From NCBI RefSeq assembly GCF_004919045.1, contig NZ_SWDW01000002.1, forward strand, positions 294,751-358,750: DNA of 64,000 nucleotides, read 5' to 3'. The translations under genes were made by a program, and so were the position numbers. The DNA is from Sinomonas albida. Its GTDB lineage: Bacteria > Actinomycetota > Actinomycetes > Actinomycetales > Micrococcaceae. Numbering within the stretch: position 1 is the stretch's first letter; the number at the start of each line of letters is the position of its first letter. The notes beneath the pieces were generated by a model. The model made no database searches and was not told the DNA's origin. It worked only from the letters and a program-made list of their open reading frames with translations. Below, piece after piece: positions 27,530 to 35,780 of this stretch.

Positions 27530-28225
27530 TTAGGTGCGCGGTGACGTGGTCGCGTCCTTGAGCGCGCGCCCGTGGACCCGCGTGATGTGCTCTAGCATCG
27601 CGACGCGCGCCCCCTCCGGGTCGCCAGCCTCGAAAGCCGCGAGGATGCGCGTGTGCTCGGCGATCGCGTGTTCGGCGTCGGTGACGCCGAGGTTGCCGAA
27701 GAACCGGAAGCGCTGGACCTGGCCGCCGAGCGCGTTGTAGGCGTTGAGCAGGAAACGATTGTGCCCGTTCTCGGCGATGAGGCGGTGGAAGCGTTCGTCG
27801 GCCTCCCAGTAACTGCCGTACTCGGCGAAGGTGGGACCCGTGGGAGCGCCGCGGAGATCGTCGACGGCGCGCTCAAGCTCGGCGCGGAGCTCGGGTGTAA
27901 CGTGCGCGCACGCGCGTTCCGTGATGGCCGGCTCGATGATGGCGCGCGCCTCCATGAGCTCCCCGAGCTCCTCGGCCGTGAACAACGGGGCAACGCGGTA
28001 GCCCTTGAGGGCCTCGCGGCGCACGAGGCCCGTCGCCTCGAGCCGCGCAAGCGCCTCGCGAATGGGGGTCTGCGAGACCTCGAGCTCCGCCGCCATGCGG
28101 TCGATCCCGATGCCCGACCCTGGCTCGAGCCGCCCGTCCATGAGCGACGCGAGCAGCTCCTGGTAGACGTAGTCGGCCAAGAGCTGGCGGTTGGCTGGCC
28201 GGCGGCCACCAGAGAGGGCTGGCAT
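27530..28225 (-). CDS. GntR family (FCD domain) transcriptional regulator
   Basis: A 231-residue FadR-subfamily repressor with an N-terminal winged helix (LEVSQTPIREALARLEATGL, residues ~49-68) and a C-terminal all-helical FCD ligand domain. Its leaderless promoter overlaps ATCCTATCGGAT, a one-base variant of a palindrome found at two promoters of the C4 island. Autoregulation plus control of that island is inferred. The ligand is unknown. Confidence 0.88.
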   Translation of the reverse strand: MPALSGGRRPANRQLLADYVYQELLASLMDGRLEPGSGIGIDRMAAELEVSQTPIREALARLEATGLVRREALKGYRVAPLFTAEELGELMEARAIIEPAITERACAHVTPELRAELERAVDDLRGAPTGPTFAEYGSYWEADERFHRLIAENGHNRFLLNAYNALGGQVQRFRFFGNLGVTDAEHAIAEHTRILAAFEAGDPEGARVAMLEHITRVHGRALKDATTSPRT

Positions 28226-28244
28226 GCGGAGAATCCTATCGGAT
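28226..28244 (-). promoter_or_regulatory. Leaderless promoter and GntR-type operator (copy 1)
   Basis: Minus-strand TAGGAT (28238-28233), 7 nt, then ATG 28225. The plus-strand sequence ATCCTATCGGAT (28233-28244) covers the -10 and differs by one base from the perfect palindrome at 33106 and 39611. Confidence 0.6.
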
Positions 28245-28312
28245 CGGGGGTATGGCTGGGCCTGCGCGACAGGCCAGAGGAGGTGCTGGTCAGAGGCAGG
28301 TTTGGTCGGAGG

Positions 28313-28422
28313 AGAGGCTGGCCAGAGGCAGGCCGGCCAGAGGCAGTGTTGGCCCAGAAGAGAGGCTGGCCAGAGGCAGGCCGGCCAGAGACAGTGCCGG
28401 CCAGAGACAGTGCCGGTCAGAG
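28313..28422. repeat. GGCCAGAGGCA-type imperfect repeats
   Basis: A 30-bp segment occurs identically at 28313-28342 and 28361-28390 (48-bp period). It is followed by a 16-bp tandem pair at 28391-28406 and 28407-28422. This occupies most of the 249-bp gap between the MFS gene and the GntR gene. Confidence 0.8.
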
Positions 28423-28428
28423 GACAGC

Positions 28429-28458
28429 GCGGGCCGCCAGCCTTCGCTGGCGGCCCGC
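28429..28458 (-). terminator. Strong hairpin downstream of MFS gene
   Basis: A perfect 13-bp stem (GCGGGCCGCCAGC with GCTGGCGGCCCGC) closes a 4-nt loop 17 bp beyond the MFS stop codon. No T-run follows, as is common in high-GC actinobacteria. Confidence 0.75.
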
Positions 28459-28474
28459 ACGTGAACAGGAACGG

Positions 28475-29848
28475 TCAGTGCTGCGGAGCGACCGGTTCGT
28501 CGAGGAACTCGTCCGACTTTGCGGCCCGGAAGTACTTGGTCAGGTACATCATGAGAGCGGCGACGAAGGCGAAGATGCCGAGGGAGACCACGCCCCACAC
28601 GCCGCTGCTCGTCTTGAACGCGTCGTTGATGCTCGTGCGCATGAGCGGGGCTACGAAACCTCCGAGGTTGCCGAGCGAGTTGATGAGGCCGATGCCCGCG
28701 GCCGCGGCGGCACCCGTGAGGAACGAGGTCGGGTACGCCCACGTGATCGGACCGACCGTGAGGAAGCTCGAGACGGCCAGGGTGATGAACAGGATGCCAA
28801 GGAGCGGCTGGTTGTTCGCACCGGCCCAGCCCGAGGCCAGGATGAAGACGCCGGTTCCGATGTAGAGCAGGGCGCCCCAATTGCGGCGCCGCACGATGGT
28901 GTGCGCGGCCTTTCCGAGGAAGTAGCACGCGAACAGGCCCACGAACCACGGGATGGCCGAGACCAGTCCGACCTCCCAGCCCACCTTCTTGCCGATCAGC
29001 CCGGCAACCTGCTGGGGCAGGTAGAACGTGGTGCCATAGACAGCGATCTGGAGCGCGAAGTAGATGACCGTGAAGTACCAGACCTTCCAGTTCGCCATCG
29101 CGCGCCAGATGCCGTTCGGGCCGTCCTCGGTCCGAACGCGGTCCTCGACCGCCATGGCGCCCGAGAGCGCCGCCTTCTCTTCGTCGTTGAGGAACTTCGC
29201 CTTGGCTGGGCTGTTCGTGAGCAGGAACAGCGAGGCGATGCCGGCCACGACGGCGAGCAGGCCCTCGACGAAGAACATGACCTGCCAGCCCCGCGCAAAG
29301 CCGAGCGAGTCGCCGATGCTGATGAGGCCGCCGCTGAGCGGGGCGCCGATCATCTGCGAGAACGGCTGGGCCAGGTAGAAGATCGCGAACATCTGAACGC
29401 GGACCTTGTTCGGGAACCACTCCGCGAGGTACATGATGACGCCGGGGAAGAGCCCGGCCTCGGTGACGCCGAGCAGGAACCGCAGCGTCGTGAACATCGT
29501 GTCGTTCGTCGTGAACGAGAACGCGGCCGCGACGATCCCCCACGTGATCGCGATGCGTGCGAGCCAGAAGCGGGCCCCGAAGCGCTTGAGGAGGAGGTTG
29601 CTCGGCACTTCGAAGAGTGCATAGCCGATGAAGAAGATGCCGGCTCCGAGTGCGAAGGCGCCATCGCTGACGCCGCGGTCGACCCGAAGGGCGGCCTCGG
29701 CGAAGCCGACATTCGTTCGGTCGAGGAACGCGACGAAATAGAGGATGACCAGCATCGGCATGAGATGCCGTGCAGCCTTCGAGATCGCGGACTTGAGTGC
29801 GCCGTCTTGCAGGGACGGTGCGGCAGTCCGCTCAGCGGATGTGGACAC
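28475..29848 (-). CDS. MFS transporter, anion:cation symporter (ACS) family
   Basis: A 457-residue 12-TM importer. The FLDRTNVGFAEAAL start of TM1 and the EAGLFPGVIMYLAEWFP motif in TM4 are diagnostic of the ACS family (hexuronate, tartrate, phthalate and 4-hydroxyphenylacetate permeases). As last gene of the C4 operon it probably imports a C4 sugar acid; an HpaX-like role for 4-hydroxyphenylacetate is an alternative because hpaBC is close. The GTG at 29848 is chosen for the AAGGAG 10 nt upstream. Confidence 0.85.
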   Translation of the reverse strand: MSTSAERTAAPSLQDGALKSAISKAARHLMPMLVILYFVAFLDRTNVGFAEAALRVDRGVSDGAFALGAGIFFIGYALFEVPSNLLLKRFGARFWLARIAITWGIVAAAFSFTTNDTMFTTLRFLLGVTEAGLFPGVIMYLAEWFPNKVRVQMFAIFYLAQPFSQMIGAPLSGGLISIGDSLGFARGWQVMFFVEGLLAVVAGIASLFLLTNSPAKAKFLNDEEKAALSGAMAVEDRVRTEDGPNGIWRAMANWKVWYFTVIYFALQIAVYGTTFYLPQQVAGLIGKKVGWEVGLVSAIPWFVGLFACYFLGKAAHTIVRRRNWGALLYIGTGVFILASGWAGANNQPLLGILFITLAVSSFLTVGPITWAYPTSFLTGAAAAAGIGLINSLGNLGGFVAPLMRTSINDAFKTSSGVWGVVSLGIFAFVAALMMYLTKYFRAAKSDEFLDEPVAPQH

Positions 29849-29878
29849 GTCAGCTCTCCTTTGAGATGAACCTTGTGG

Positions 29879-30000
29879 GTTTTCTTGCAGGGTTGGGTGA
29901 TGCGGGTGCGGTGCTGTGGTGCTGGTTTGGTGGTGCTGGGTTGGTGCTGCGCGGTGCTGTTTTGGTGGTGCTGCGCGGTGATCGTCGGCGCGCTGTGGAG
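29879..30000. repeat. GGTGCTG-rich low-complexity spacer
   Basis: GT-rich DNA with about eight copies of GGTGCTG or GTGCTGCGCGGTG lies between the MFS gene and the microprotein gene. No gene is seen in it. Confidence 0.5.
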
Positions 30001-30029
30001 TACGCCCGCGGGACCGCGCGGTGCGGGGC

Positions 30030-30134
30030 TTAGCGTCCCTGCACGATCGTGACGACACCGATGGCGACGAACACGATCCCGATCGCGAGGAACGCGATCC
30101 GTGACTTCGTCCAGGTGCCGAGGAGGGATTTCAC
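30030..30134 (-). CDS. 34-residue single-span membrane microprotein
   Basis: GTG at 30134 follows AAGGAG, and the frame ends at TAA 30030-30032. The product starts with a short basic segment (MKSLLGTWTKSR), continues with one uninterrupted hydrophobic helix of about 17 residues, and ends in VQGR. The ribosome-binding site, clean stop and membrane-protein character support a real gene. It lies between the SDR and MFS genes in the same orientation and may be an accessory subunit of the ACS transporter. No family was recognised. Confidence 0.6.
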   Translation of the reverse strand: MKSLLGTWTKSRIAFLAIGIVFVAIGVVTIVQGR

Positions 30135-30184
30135 GGCGACTGCTCCTTTCGTGGCCGGTGTTGGCCTGAAGAGATCGGCGCGGA

Positions 30185-30226
30185 CTGAAGGCCTCAGTGC
30201 GTGCGGGCTGAAGGCCTCAGTGCATG
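30185..30226. repeat. 19-bp direct repeat copying the SDR gene 3' end
   Basis: CTGAAGGCCTCAGTGC plus TG occurs at 30185-30203 and 30208-30226 (18 of 19 bases). The second copy contains the stop codon of the SDR gene ending at 30217. Confidence 0.75.
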
Positions 30227-30984
30227 TAGAGGCCGCCGTCGACGTTCAGGGTCTGGCCCGTCACGAAGCCGGCGTCCTCGCTGATGAGGTAGGCGATCGC
30301 CGCGGCGATGTCGCGCGGGGTTCCGATCCGCGGCAGCACGCCGTCGGCCGCCATCTTCTCCTTGCGCTCATCGGTGAGGGTGCCGCCCATGATGTCCGTG
30401 TCGATGGGGCCGGGGGAGATGACGTTGACCGTGACGCCCTGGTGGCCGAGCTCGCGGGCCACGCTGCGCGAGAAGCCGATCACGCCGGCCTTCGCCGCCG
30501 AGTAGACGGTCTTGCTGAAGGTGCCGCCGCCTCGCTGCGCGGACACCGAGGAGAGGCTCACCACGCGGCCCACGCCGTGCTGGACCATCGACTCGACGGC
30601 CCGGCGCGTCGCGTAGTGGACGCCGTTCATGTTGATGCCCATGACGCGGTTCCACTCATCGGCGGTGACTTCGAGGTACGGCACCGGCGAGGACACTCCG
30701 GCGAGGTTCACGAGCGCGACGATCTGGGGGAGTGCGCCCTCGAGCTCGTCGAAGGCGGCACGGACCTGGGCCTCGTCCGAGACGTCGGCGCCGGCGCCCG
30801 CCGCCTGGACGCCGTGCTCGAGCGCGATCTCCTCGGCCACGCGCTTCGAGGCCTCCGCGTCGAGGTCGATGATGCCGACGTTCCAGCCGAGCTCGGCGAG
30901 GTAGTGCGCGGACGCGCGGCCGATGCCGCGCGGAGAGGCGGCGCCGGTGAGGATGACCGTGCGGGATGCGGGGAAGGTAGTCAT
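30217..30984 (-). CDS. SDR family oxidoreductase
   Basis: A 255-residue classical short-chain dehydrogenase. The cofactor motif TGAASPRGIG is at residue ~13, the NLAG-type strand near 94, the catalytic serine in SLSSVS and the YSAAK motif near 160. The late ISPGPIDTDIM segment is also typical. In this cluster it probably oxidises a polyol or hydroxy acid, such as a tetritol or tetronate. The ATG follows AGGAG and lies 19 bp after the upstream dehydrogenase gene. Confidence 0.87.
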   Translation of the reverse strand: MTTFPASRTVILTGAASPRGIGRASAHYLAELGWNVGIIDLDAEASKRVAEEIALEHGVQAAGAGADVSDEAQVRAAFDELEGALPQIVALVNLAGVSSPVPYLEVTADEWNRVMGINMNGVHYATRRAVESMVQHGVGRVVSLSSVSAQRGGGTFSKTVYSAAKAGVIGFSRSVARELGHQGVTVNVISPGPIDTDIMGGTLTDERKEKMAADGVLPRIGTPRDIAAAIAYLISEDAGFVTGQTLNVDGGLYMH

Positions 30985-31003
30985 GTGGGGTCTCCTGCCA
31001 GGA

Positions 31004-31996
31004 TCAGTGGGCGGCGGGTTCAGTTGCCGTGGGGGCGGGCGCTGGATGGATGGGCGCGGGACCGAGTTCGTCCATGAGCTTCTTGATCGCCACGTACGCC
31101 TTGTTGCGGTACGCGACGAGCTCGGGGATGCGCTCGGCCGGGACGTCGAGGTAGCCCGCGCCCGACTTCGTGCCGAACTTCCCCGCGTCGACGAGCTCGC
31201 GCAGCGACTCGGGAGTCGCGAAGCGCTCGGGCCACCGGGTCTGGAGCGACGCGTAGCAGAACGAATACACGTCGAGGCCGGCCATGTCCGCGATCGCAAA
31301 CGGACCGAACGCGGGGAGGCGGAAGCCGAACGTCGTGCGGACGATCGTGTCGATGTCGTCCGGCGTCGCGATGCCCTCCTCGACGATCTGGGTCGCCTCG
31401 TGGAACAGCGCGTACTGGAGGCGGTTGAGCACGAAGCCGACCGAGTCCTTGACCCGCGCTGTTTCCTTTCCGGTCAGGGCGACAAGCTCTTCGACCGCAG
31501 GAAGGAGCGATTCGTCCGTCCCGGCGTGCGGGATGAGCTCGACGCCGGGGATGAAGGGTGCGGGGTTGGAGAAGTGCACGCCCAGGAAGCGCTCCGGGCC
31601 GGTCACGGCCTCGGCGAGCTTGCCGATGAGGATCGTCGACGTGTTGGAGCCGATGATCGCGTCCGGGCGCGCCGCGGCGCTGATGCGGCGGAGCGTCTCG
31701 TGCTTGATCTCGATCTTCTCGGGGACGGCCTCCTCGATGAAGTCAGCGTCCGCGACGGCCTCCTCGATCGAGGCGGCCGCGGTCAGGTTCGCCGCGATGC
31801 GCTCAACGGCGTCGGCAGGGAACAGGCCCTGCTCGGCGAAGTCGGCGGCCTCGGCGAGAAGCCGCTCATAGTTCTTCTTCGCGATTTCCTCGCTGATATC
31901 AGCGATCTTGACCGTGGCGCCGGCGAGGGCCAGCGACTGCGCGATGCCGCCTCCCATGTAGCCGGAGCCGACGACGGCGATCTGGCGCAGAGACAT
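31004..31996 (-). CDS. 3-hydroxyacyl-CoA dehydrogenase family protein
   Basis: A 330-residue NAD-dependent dehydrogenase. The N-terminal Rossmann motif VGSGYMGGGIA is at residue 9. The catalytic segment GVHFSNPAPF and the C-terminal domain start DSVGFVLNRLQYAL are intact. Relatives include 3-hydroxybutyryl-CoA, L-gulonate and carnitine dehydrogenases, so CoA need not be involved. Its place beside an SDR and an isomerase suggests oxidation of a C4 hydroxy acid. It has one of the strongest ribosome-binding sites here (AAAGGAGGA). Confidence 0.85.
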   Translation of the reverse strand: MSLRQIAVVGSGYMGGGIAQSLALAGATVKIADISEEIAKKNYERLLAEAADFAEQGLFPADAVERIAANLTAAASIEEAVADADFIEEAVPEKIEIKHETLRRISAAARPDAIIGSNTSTILIGKLAEAVTGPERFLGVHFSNPAPFIPGVELIPHAGTDESLLPAVEELVALTGKETARVKDSVGFVLNRLQYALFHEATQIVEEGIATPDDIDTIVRTTFGFRLPAFGPFAIADMAGLDVYSFCYASLQTRWPERFATPESLRELVDAGKFGTKSGAGYLDVPAERIPELVAYRNKAYVAIKKLMDELGPAPIHPAPAPTATEPAAH

Positions 31997-32013
31997 TGAG
32001 TCCTCCTTTGGAC

Positions 32014-32114
32014 GGGCTGCTTGAGTGAACTGGGCTGCTTGAGTGAACAGGGCTGCTGTGTGGGCTGGGCTGCCAGTGTGGACTGGGCTGCTGGTGTGAA
32101 CTGGGCTGCTTGAG
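32014..32114. repeat. 18-bp imperfect tandem repeats
   Basis: GGGCTGCTTGAGTGAAC(T/A) is tandem at 32014 and 32032, and shortened variants continue to 32114, next to the 3' end of the TIM-barrel gene. The 123-bp gap has no other visible content except the ribosome-binding site of the next gene. Confidence 0.75.
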
Positions 32115-32119
32115 CCCCG

Positions 32120-33055
32120 TCAGCCCTTGGGCAGCAGCGTGCGGATGTACTTCTGGTTCGTGGCGCACACGCCGAGGCTGTCGCCCCCGTACTGCTCGGT
32201 GAGGATGATGCCGTTGAAGCCGAGCTTGATGGCGTCGCGGAACACCTGGCGGTAGTTGATGAGGCCCGCCTCCATGGTCGAGGGAACCGACGTGGCCCAG
32301 CTGCCATCCGCGGCTTCGTCACGCGTGTAGTTCTTGACGTGCCAGTAGTTGGCGTAGGGGAGCGTCTTGGCGAAGAGCTCTCGCCAGTCCTCGACGGGCC
32401 GGTGGAGGCGGATGAGGTTCGCGACGTCCGGGTTGAGCCCCACGTTGTCGAGGCCGACCTCCTCGACGAAGCGCACCGCGCTGTCGGCCGTGCCGAGGTA
32501 CGTGTCCTCGTACAGCTCGAGGGAGACGGGGAGGCCCACCTCCGCGGCGTGCTTGCCGAGCTCGCGGATGCGGCGCACGGCGAGGTCCCACGTGTCCCGA
32601 TCATCGGGATCCTTGGGCCCCTCGGCCGTCCAGAACCAGAGCGCCTTGCGTTGGGCTTCGCTGAACGGCTGGTGCAGTCCGGTCGAGAAGACCTGCATGC
32701 CCCACTCCGCCGCGGCATCGATGGTCCGGTGGGCGTACTCGAGGTTGCGCTCGTCGTGGCCTGGCATGATGACGCTCTGCCGCTGGAGGTGGACCGACGG
32801 GATGCCCACTCCGTGGGACGCGGCGATCGCGAGGAACTCGTCGCGGCGGGACGCCTCGAGGTCAGCGGGGCGGACGTGGCTGTCGGCGAGCTCGGCCAGA
32901 TTGAAGCCGACCTCGGCGATCTGGGCGAACATGTCATCCCAGACCTCGGGGGCGGCGTCGTGCAGGGGCACGCCGTTCTCGTCCTTGGTTGCGAAGCCGT
33001 GGAGGCACGTCGCGATGGGCCAGGTTTCGGCGGTGTAGGGAAGGTTCTCCGGCAT
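32120..33055 (-). CDS. Sugar phosphate isomerase/epimerase (xylose isomerase-like TIM barrel)
   Basis: A 311-residue AP-endonuclease-2-like TIM barrel. Metal-ligand positions of the family are suggested by the SLELYEDT, LNPDVAN, WHVKNY and LTEQYGG strands (Glu, Asp, His, Glu). Such enzymes isomerise sugars or keto acids; OtnI, which isomerises 2-oxo-tetronate, belongs to the same fold. It is the first gene of an operon running through two dehydrogenases, the microprotein and the MFS importer. ATG 33055 follows GGAG. Confidence 0.82.
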   Translation of the reverse strand: MPENLPYTAETWPIATCLHGFATKDENGVPLHDAAPEVWDDMFAQIAEVGFNLAELADSHVRPADLEASRRDEFLAIAASHGVGIPSVHLQRQSVIMPGHDERNLEYAHRTIDAAAEWGMQVFSTGLHQPFSEAQRKALWFWTAEGPKDPDDRDTWDLAVRRIRELGKHAAEVGLPVSLELYEDTYLGTADSAVRFVEEVGLDNVGLNPDVANLIRLHRPVEDWRELFAKTLPYANYWHVKNYTRDEAADGSWATSVPSTMEAGLINYRQVFRDAIKLGFNGIILTEQYGGDSLGVCATNQKYIRTLLPKG

Positions 33056-33105
33056 GGTGCTCCGTTGCGTCCAATCGTTCTTGCTGACGTTCCTACTTAT
33101 CGTAG

Positions 33106-33117
33106 ATCCTATAGGAT
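33106..33117. promoter_or_regulatory. GntR-type operator (copy 2), upstream of TIM-barrel operon
   Basis: The perfect palindrome ATCCTATAGGAT is followed by ATATAT. On the minus strand its second half is TAGGAT, a good -10 hexamer about 50 nt before the start codon. A bound repressor would block the promoter. Confidence 0.65.
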
Positions 33118-33187
33118 ATATAGTGATCCGATTCACGGGCTTCGTCAAGCCATGCGGGCCTTTCAGATGGGCCTTTAGGCGAGCCCT

Positions 33188-34138
33188 TCAGGCGGGCGCG
33201 GGCGCGGGGGCGTGGCGAAGCTCCGGAGAGACGACCTTGATCACGGCAGAATCGTCCGAGGCCTCGAGCCCGGCGGCCTGGCCGAGGAGGAAGAGCTGCT
33301 CGGCCGCCGCGGCAACCGGAGTCGCGAGGGCGACGTCGCGCGCGGCGCGGCCCACGATCCCCATGTCCTTGACGAAGATGTCGAGCCGGCTCAGCACAGG
33401 TGCGCCCTCGCCGTCGTACGCCTCGAGCATGCGGCGACCGCGGTCGGCCAGCATGAAGGACCCTGCCGCCCCCGCGGTGAGCGCCTCGAGCGTCTTCTCG
33501 CGGTCGAGGCCGAGCGCGTCGGCGAGGGCCAGGGCCTCCGCCGCGGCCGCGATGTGAACGCCGCACAGCAGCTGGTTCACGGTCTTGAGTGCCTGGCCGT
33601 CGCCCGCACGGTCGCCGACCACGGTGAGGGTCGAGGCGAGCAGGCCGAGGACGGGCTGGGCCCGGTCGCGCGCCGCTGGCGAGGCGCCGACGACGACGAG
33701 GAGGTCGCCCTTGCCTGCGCGCGCCGGCCCACCAGAGAGCGGCGCGTCGACGAGTTCGACGCCGAGCGCCTCGAGCCGCGCGGCGGTCGCCGAGACGGCG
33801 CCCGTGCCGACGGTGCTCGTGAGGATGACGACGGCGCCGGGCGCGAGGCCCCCTGCCACGCCAGCTTCGCCGAACAGCACGTCCTCGAGCTGGGCGCCAT
33901 TGCGCACCGCGAGGAGGACGGCGTTCGCCTCGGCCACGGCCGCGCGGGCCGATTCGAACGTCGTCACGCCGGCCGCGGAGGCGAGGCCGAGGCGCTCGGG
34001 CGAGATGTCGAAGCCGTGGACCCGAAGCCCCGAGGCGAGGCGCGTGGCCATGGGAAGGCCCATGGCCCCCAGGCCGAGGACCGCGACGGTGTAGCTGGGG
34101 TCCGCCGCCGTGCTGCCGGTGGCCGTGGTTTCAGTCAT
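33188..34138 (-). CDS. NAD(P)-dependent beta-hydroxyacid dehydrogenase, L-threonate dehydrogenase-like
   Basis: A 316-residue 6-phosphogluconate/3-hydroxyisobutyrate dehydrogenase family member. The Rossmann motif VLGLGAMGLPMA is at residue ~20. The substrate motif DAPLSGGPARAGKGDL and the conserved KTVNQLLCGVH helix with the catalytic Lys are present. Pairing with an OtnK-type kinase makes LtnD (L-threonate oxidation to 2-oxo-tetronate) the best model. Its start overlaps the otnK-like stop by 8 nt. Confidence 0.82.
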   Translation of the reverse strand: MTETTATGSTAADPSYTVAVLGLGAMGLPMATRLASGLRVHGFDISPERLGLASAAGVTTFESARAAVAEANAVLLAVRNGAQLEDVLFGEAGVAGGLAPGAVVILTSTVGTGAVSATAARLEALGVELVDAPLSGGPARAGKGDLLVVVGASPAARDRAQPVLGLLASTLTVVGDRAGDGQALKTVNQLLCGVHIAAAAEALALADALGLDREKTLEALTAGAAGSFMLADRGRRMLEAYDGEGAPVLSRLDIFVKDMGIVGRAARDVALATPVAAAAEQLFLLGQAAGLEASDDSAVIKVVSPELRHAPAPAPA

Positions 34139-35648
34139 GGATCATTTCCTTCTGGTGCGCGGGCTTCATGGTGGCGCTCAGCTTCTCGACGACGTCCGCG
34201 AGCGATTCGTCTCCGCCGACGTTGCCGGCGAACACGACGTAGGGGATGCCCTTCGCCGGGCCCTCCATGGGCTCCCACAGCGAGACGATTCCCGGGAGCA
34301 TGGGCCCTCGCACGATCGCGCGGCGGATCTGCAGCCCGTGGGCGGCGATGTCCGAGGACGTGATGCCGCCCTTCGCGATGACGAAGCGGGGACGCGCCGC
34401 GCCGAGGGTGCGCCGGATGACGTCGACGAGCGCGCCGGAGACCTTCCGGGCGATTGCGAGGCTTGCGGCGGGATCGCCGGCCGTGACGAGGGTCCGGCTC
34501 GTGTGGACCACGACGTCGCCCTGGGCGAGGGCCGCCGTCACCCGTTCGGCCGTCTCGGCGACGTGCCCCGCCGACTCGGCCGGGTCGTCCGAGAGCAGCC
34601 GCTCGACGTCGAGCTCGATGACCTGGAGCGCGTTGTGGCGGCGGAGCAGGGACTCCAGCTGGCGCGTCGTGAGCCCCACATGGGAACCGACGACGACGAG
34701 CCCGCCGTGCTGCGGCGCATCCTCGCCGAGCGCCCCTGCGCCGAAAGCCTCTGCGGCGGTCAGCGGTTCGCGGACCTCCTGGCCGAGGCGGCCGCGCACG
34801 AACGGCGGGCCGACGCGGTACACGAGCCTCTTGCCGCGACGCTCGGCTTCTTCGAGCCCGAGCGCGAGGCGCCGCAGGTCGTTCTCGGTGACCGCGTCCG
34901 CCACGACGGGCGCGCGGTCCACGGCGGCGCCGAGCGCGTCCGCGATCGCGGACGCGCTCTCGGCTGGCGTGCCGGAACGGAGGAGCGTGAGGTCGAGGAC
35001 GATCGCGTCCGCGGCCCGGTAGCGGCCACCCGACTTCTCGTCGACGTAGTCGGCGAGCACCGAGTTCGCGTAGCCGAACGTCGCGTCTCGGGCGAACTCG
35101 GTCTCGGCGACAGGCGTGAGGGCGCCCTGTGCCGCGCGGGCGTAGTGGGTGCCCCCGATGGTCACGCGCCCCGCGTCGGGGAAGGCCGGGACGATCACGA
35201 CGCCGTCCGTCGGGCGGCCGTCGAGGGAGCTCGCCGTGTCCGCGATCGTGTCCGGCTCGAGCGGGAAGTGCCCGCGGAGCGTCGAGTCGCTGCGGCTCGT
35301 GAACGCGACCTCGACGCCCGCGTCCCGGGCGGCGGCCAACGAGTTCTCCACGACCTCGCGGTTGCGCTCGGCGGCCCCTGTCGGGTCGAGGCTGCGGGTG
35401 TTGGTGAGGACGTAGACGGCCGCGGCGCGCTTCCCGTCGATGCGGTTCTCGAACGCCCAGCGGAAGTCGTCGAGCTCCCAGCTCGTGAGGACCGGGAGGT
35501 CCGAGACGGACTGTGTGCCGGTCGGGTCGTCGTCGAGGACCACGAGCACGCGGCCCGAGCGGGCCACGGCGTCGGACACGAGCCGGGCAGGGACCGTCGT
35601 GTCGGCGGGATAGGAGGAAAGCAGCTCGTCTTCGAGGATCACGGGCAC
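34131..35648 (-). CDS. Four-carbon acid sugar kinase family protein (OtnK-like, formerly DUF1537)
   Basis: A 505-residue kinase. The N-terminal domain has DDDPTGTQSVSDLP near residue 39 and SRSDSTLRGHF further on. The C-terminal nucleotide domain has VIAKGGITSSD and FAGNVGGDES. The family phosphorylates 3-oxo-tetronate (OtnK) or D-threonate/D-erythronate (DtnK). With the coupled LtnD-like gene it fits L-threonate catabolism; the decarboxylase OtnC is not in the window. GTG start at 35648, divergent from the FadR-type regulator. Confidence 0.86.
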   Translation of the reverse strand: MPVILEDELLSSYPADTTVPARLVSDAVARSGRVLVVLDDDPTGTQSVSDLPVLTSWELDDFRWAFENRIDGKRAAAVYVLTNTRSLDPTGAAERNREVVENSLAAARDAGVEVAFTSRSDSTLRGHFPLEPDTIADTASSLDGRPTDGVVIVPAFPDAGRVTIGGTHYARAAQGALTPVAETEFARDATFGYANSVLADYVDEKSGGRYRAADAIVLDLTLLRSGTPAESASAIADALGAAVDRAPVVADAVTENDLRRLALGLEEAERRGKRLVYRVGPPFVRGRLGQEVREPLTAAEAFGAGALGEDAPQHGGLVVVGSHVGLTTRQLESLLRRHNALQVIELDVERLLSDDPAESAGHVAETAERVTAALAQGDVVVHTSRTLVTAGDPAASLAIARKVSGALVDVIRRTLGAARPRFVIAKGGITSSDIAAHGLQIRRAIVRGPMLPGIVSLWEPMEGPAKGIPYVVFAGNVGGDESLADVVEKLSATMKPAHQKEMIHD

Positions 35649-35678
35649 CTCATCGTGTCGCTAGGTGTCTTTGGTAAG

Positions 35679-35689
35679 ATGTCTGACAT
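35679..35689. promoter_or_regulatory. Candidate FadR-type operator
   Basis: A perfect 11-bp palindrome ATGTCTGACAT lies in the divergent gap between the otnK-like gene and the GntR gene. Its form (GTC-N-GAC core) is typical of FadR-subfamily sites. Confidence 0.5.
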
Positions 35690-35780
35690 ATCGTGACACG
35701 GGCCTCGGCGCGGCGCAACACCTCCGTGAGGCCGAAAAATCCGGGACCATAGATTCACTGGGCACGACGGACGGAGAACG

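Noticed and set aside
28475..29848. Naming the ACS transporter hpaX
   Set aside because: ACS members carry many organic anions. Its operon belongs to the C4 island, so the 4-hydroxyphenylacetate permease name is not justified by sequence alone.
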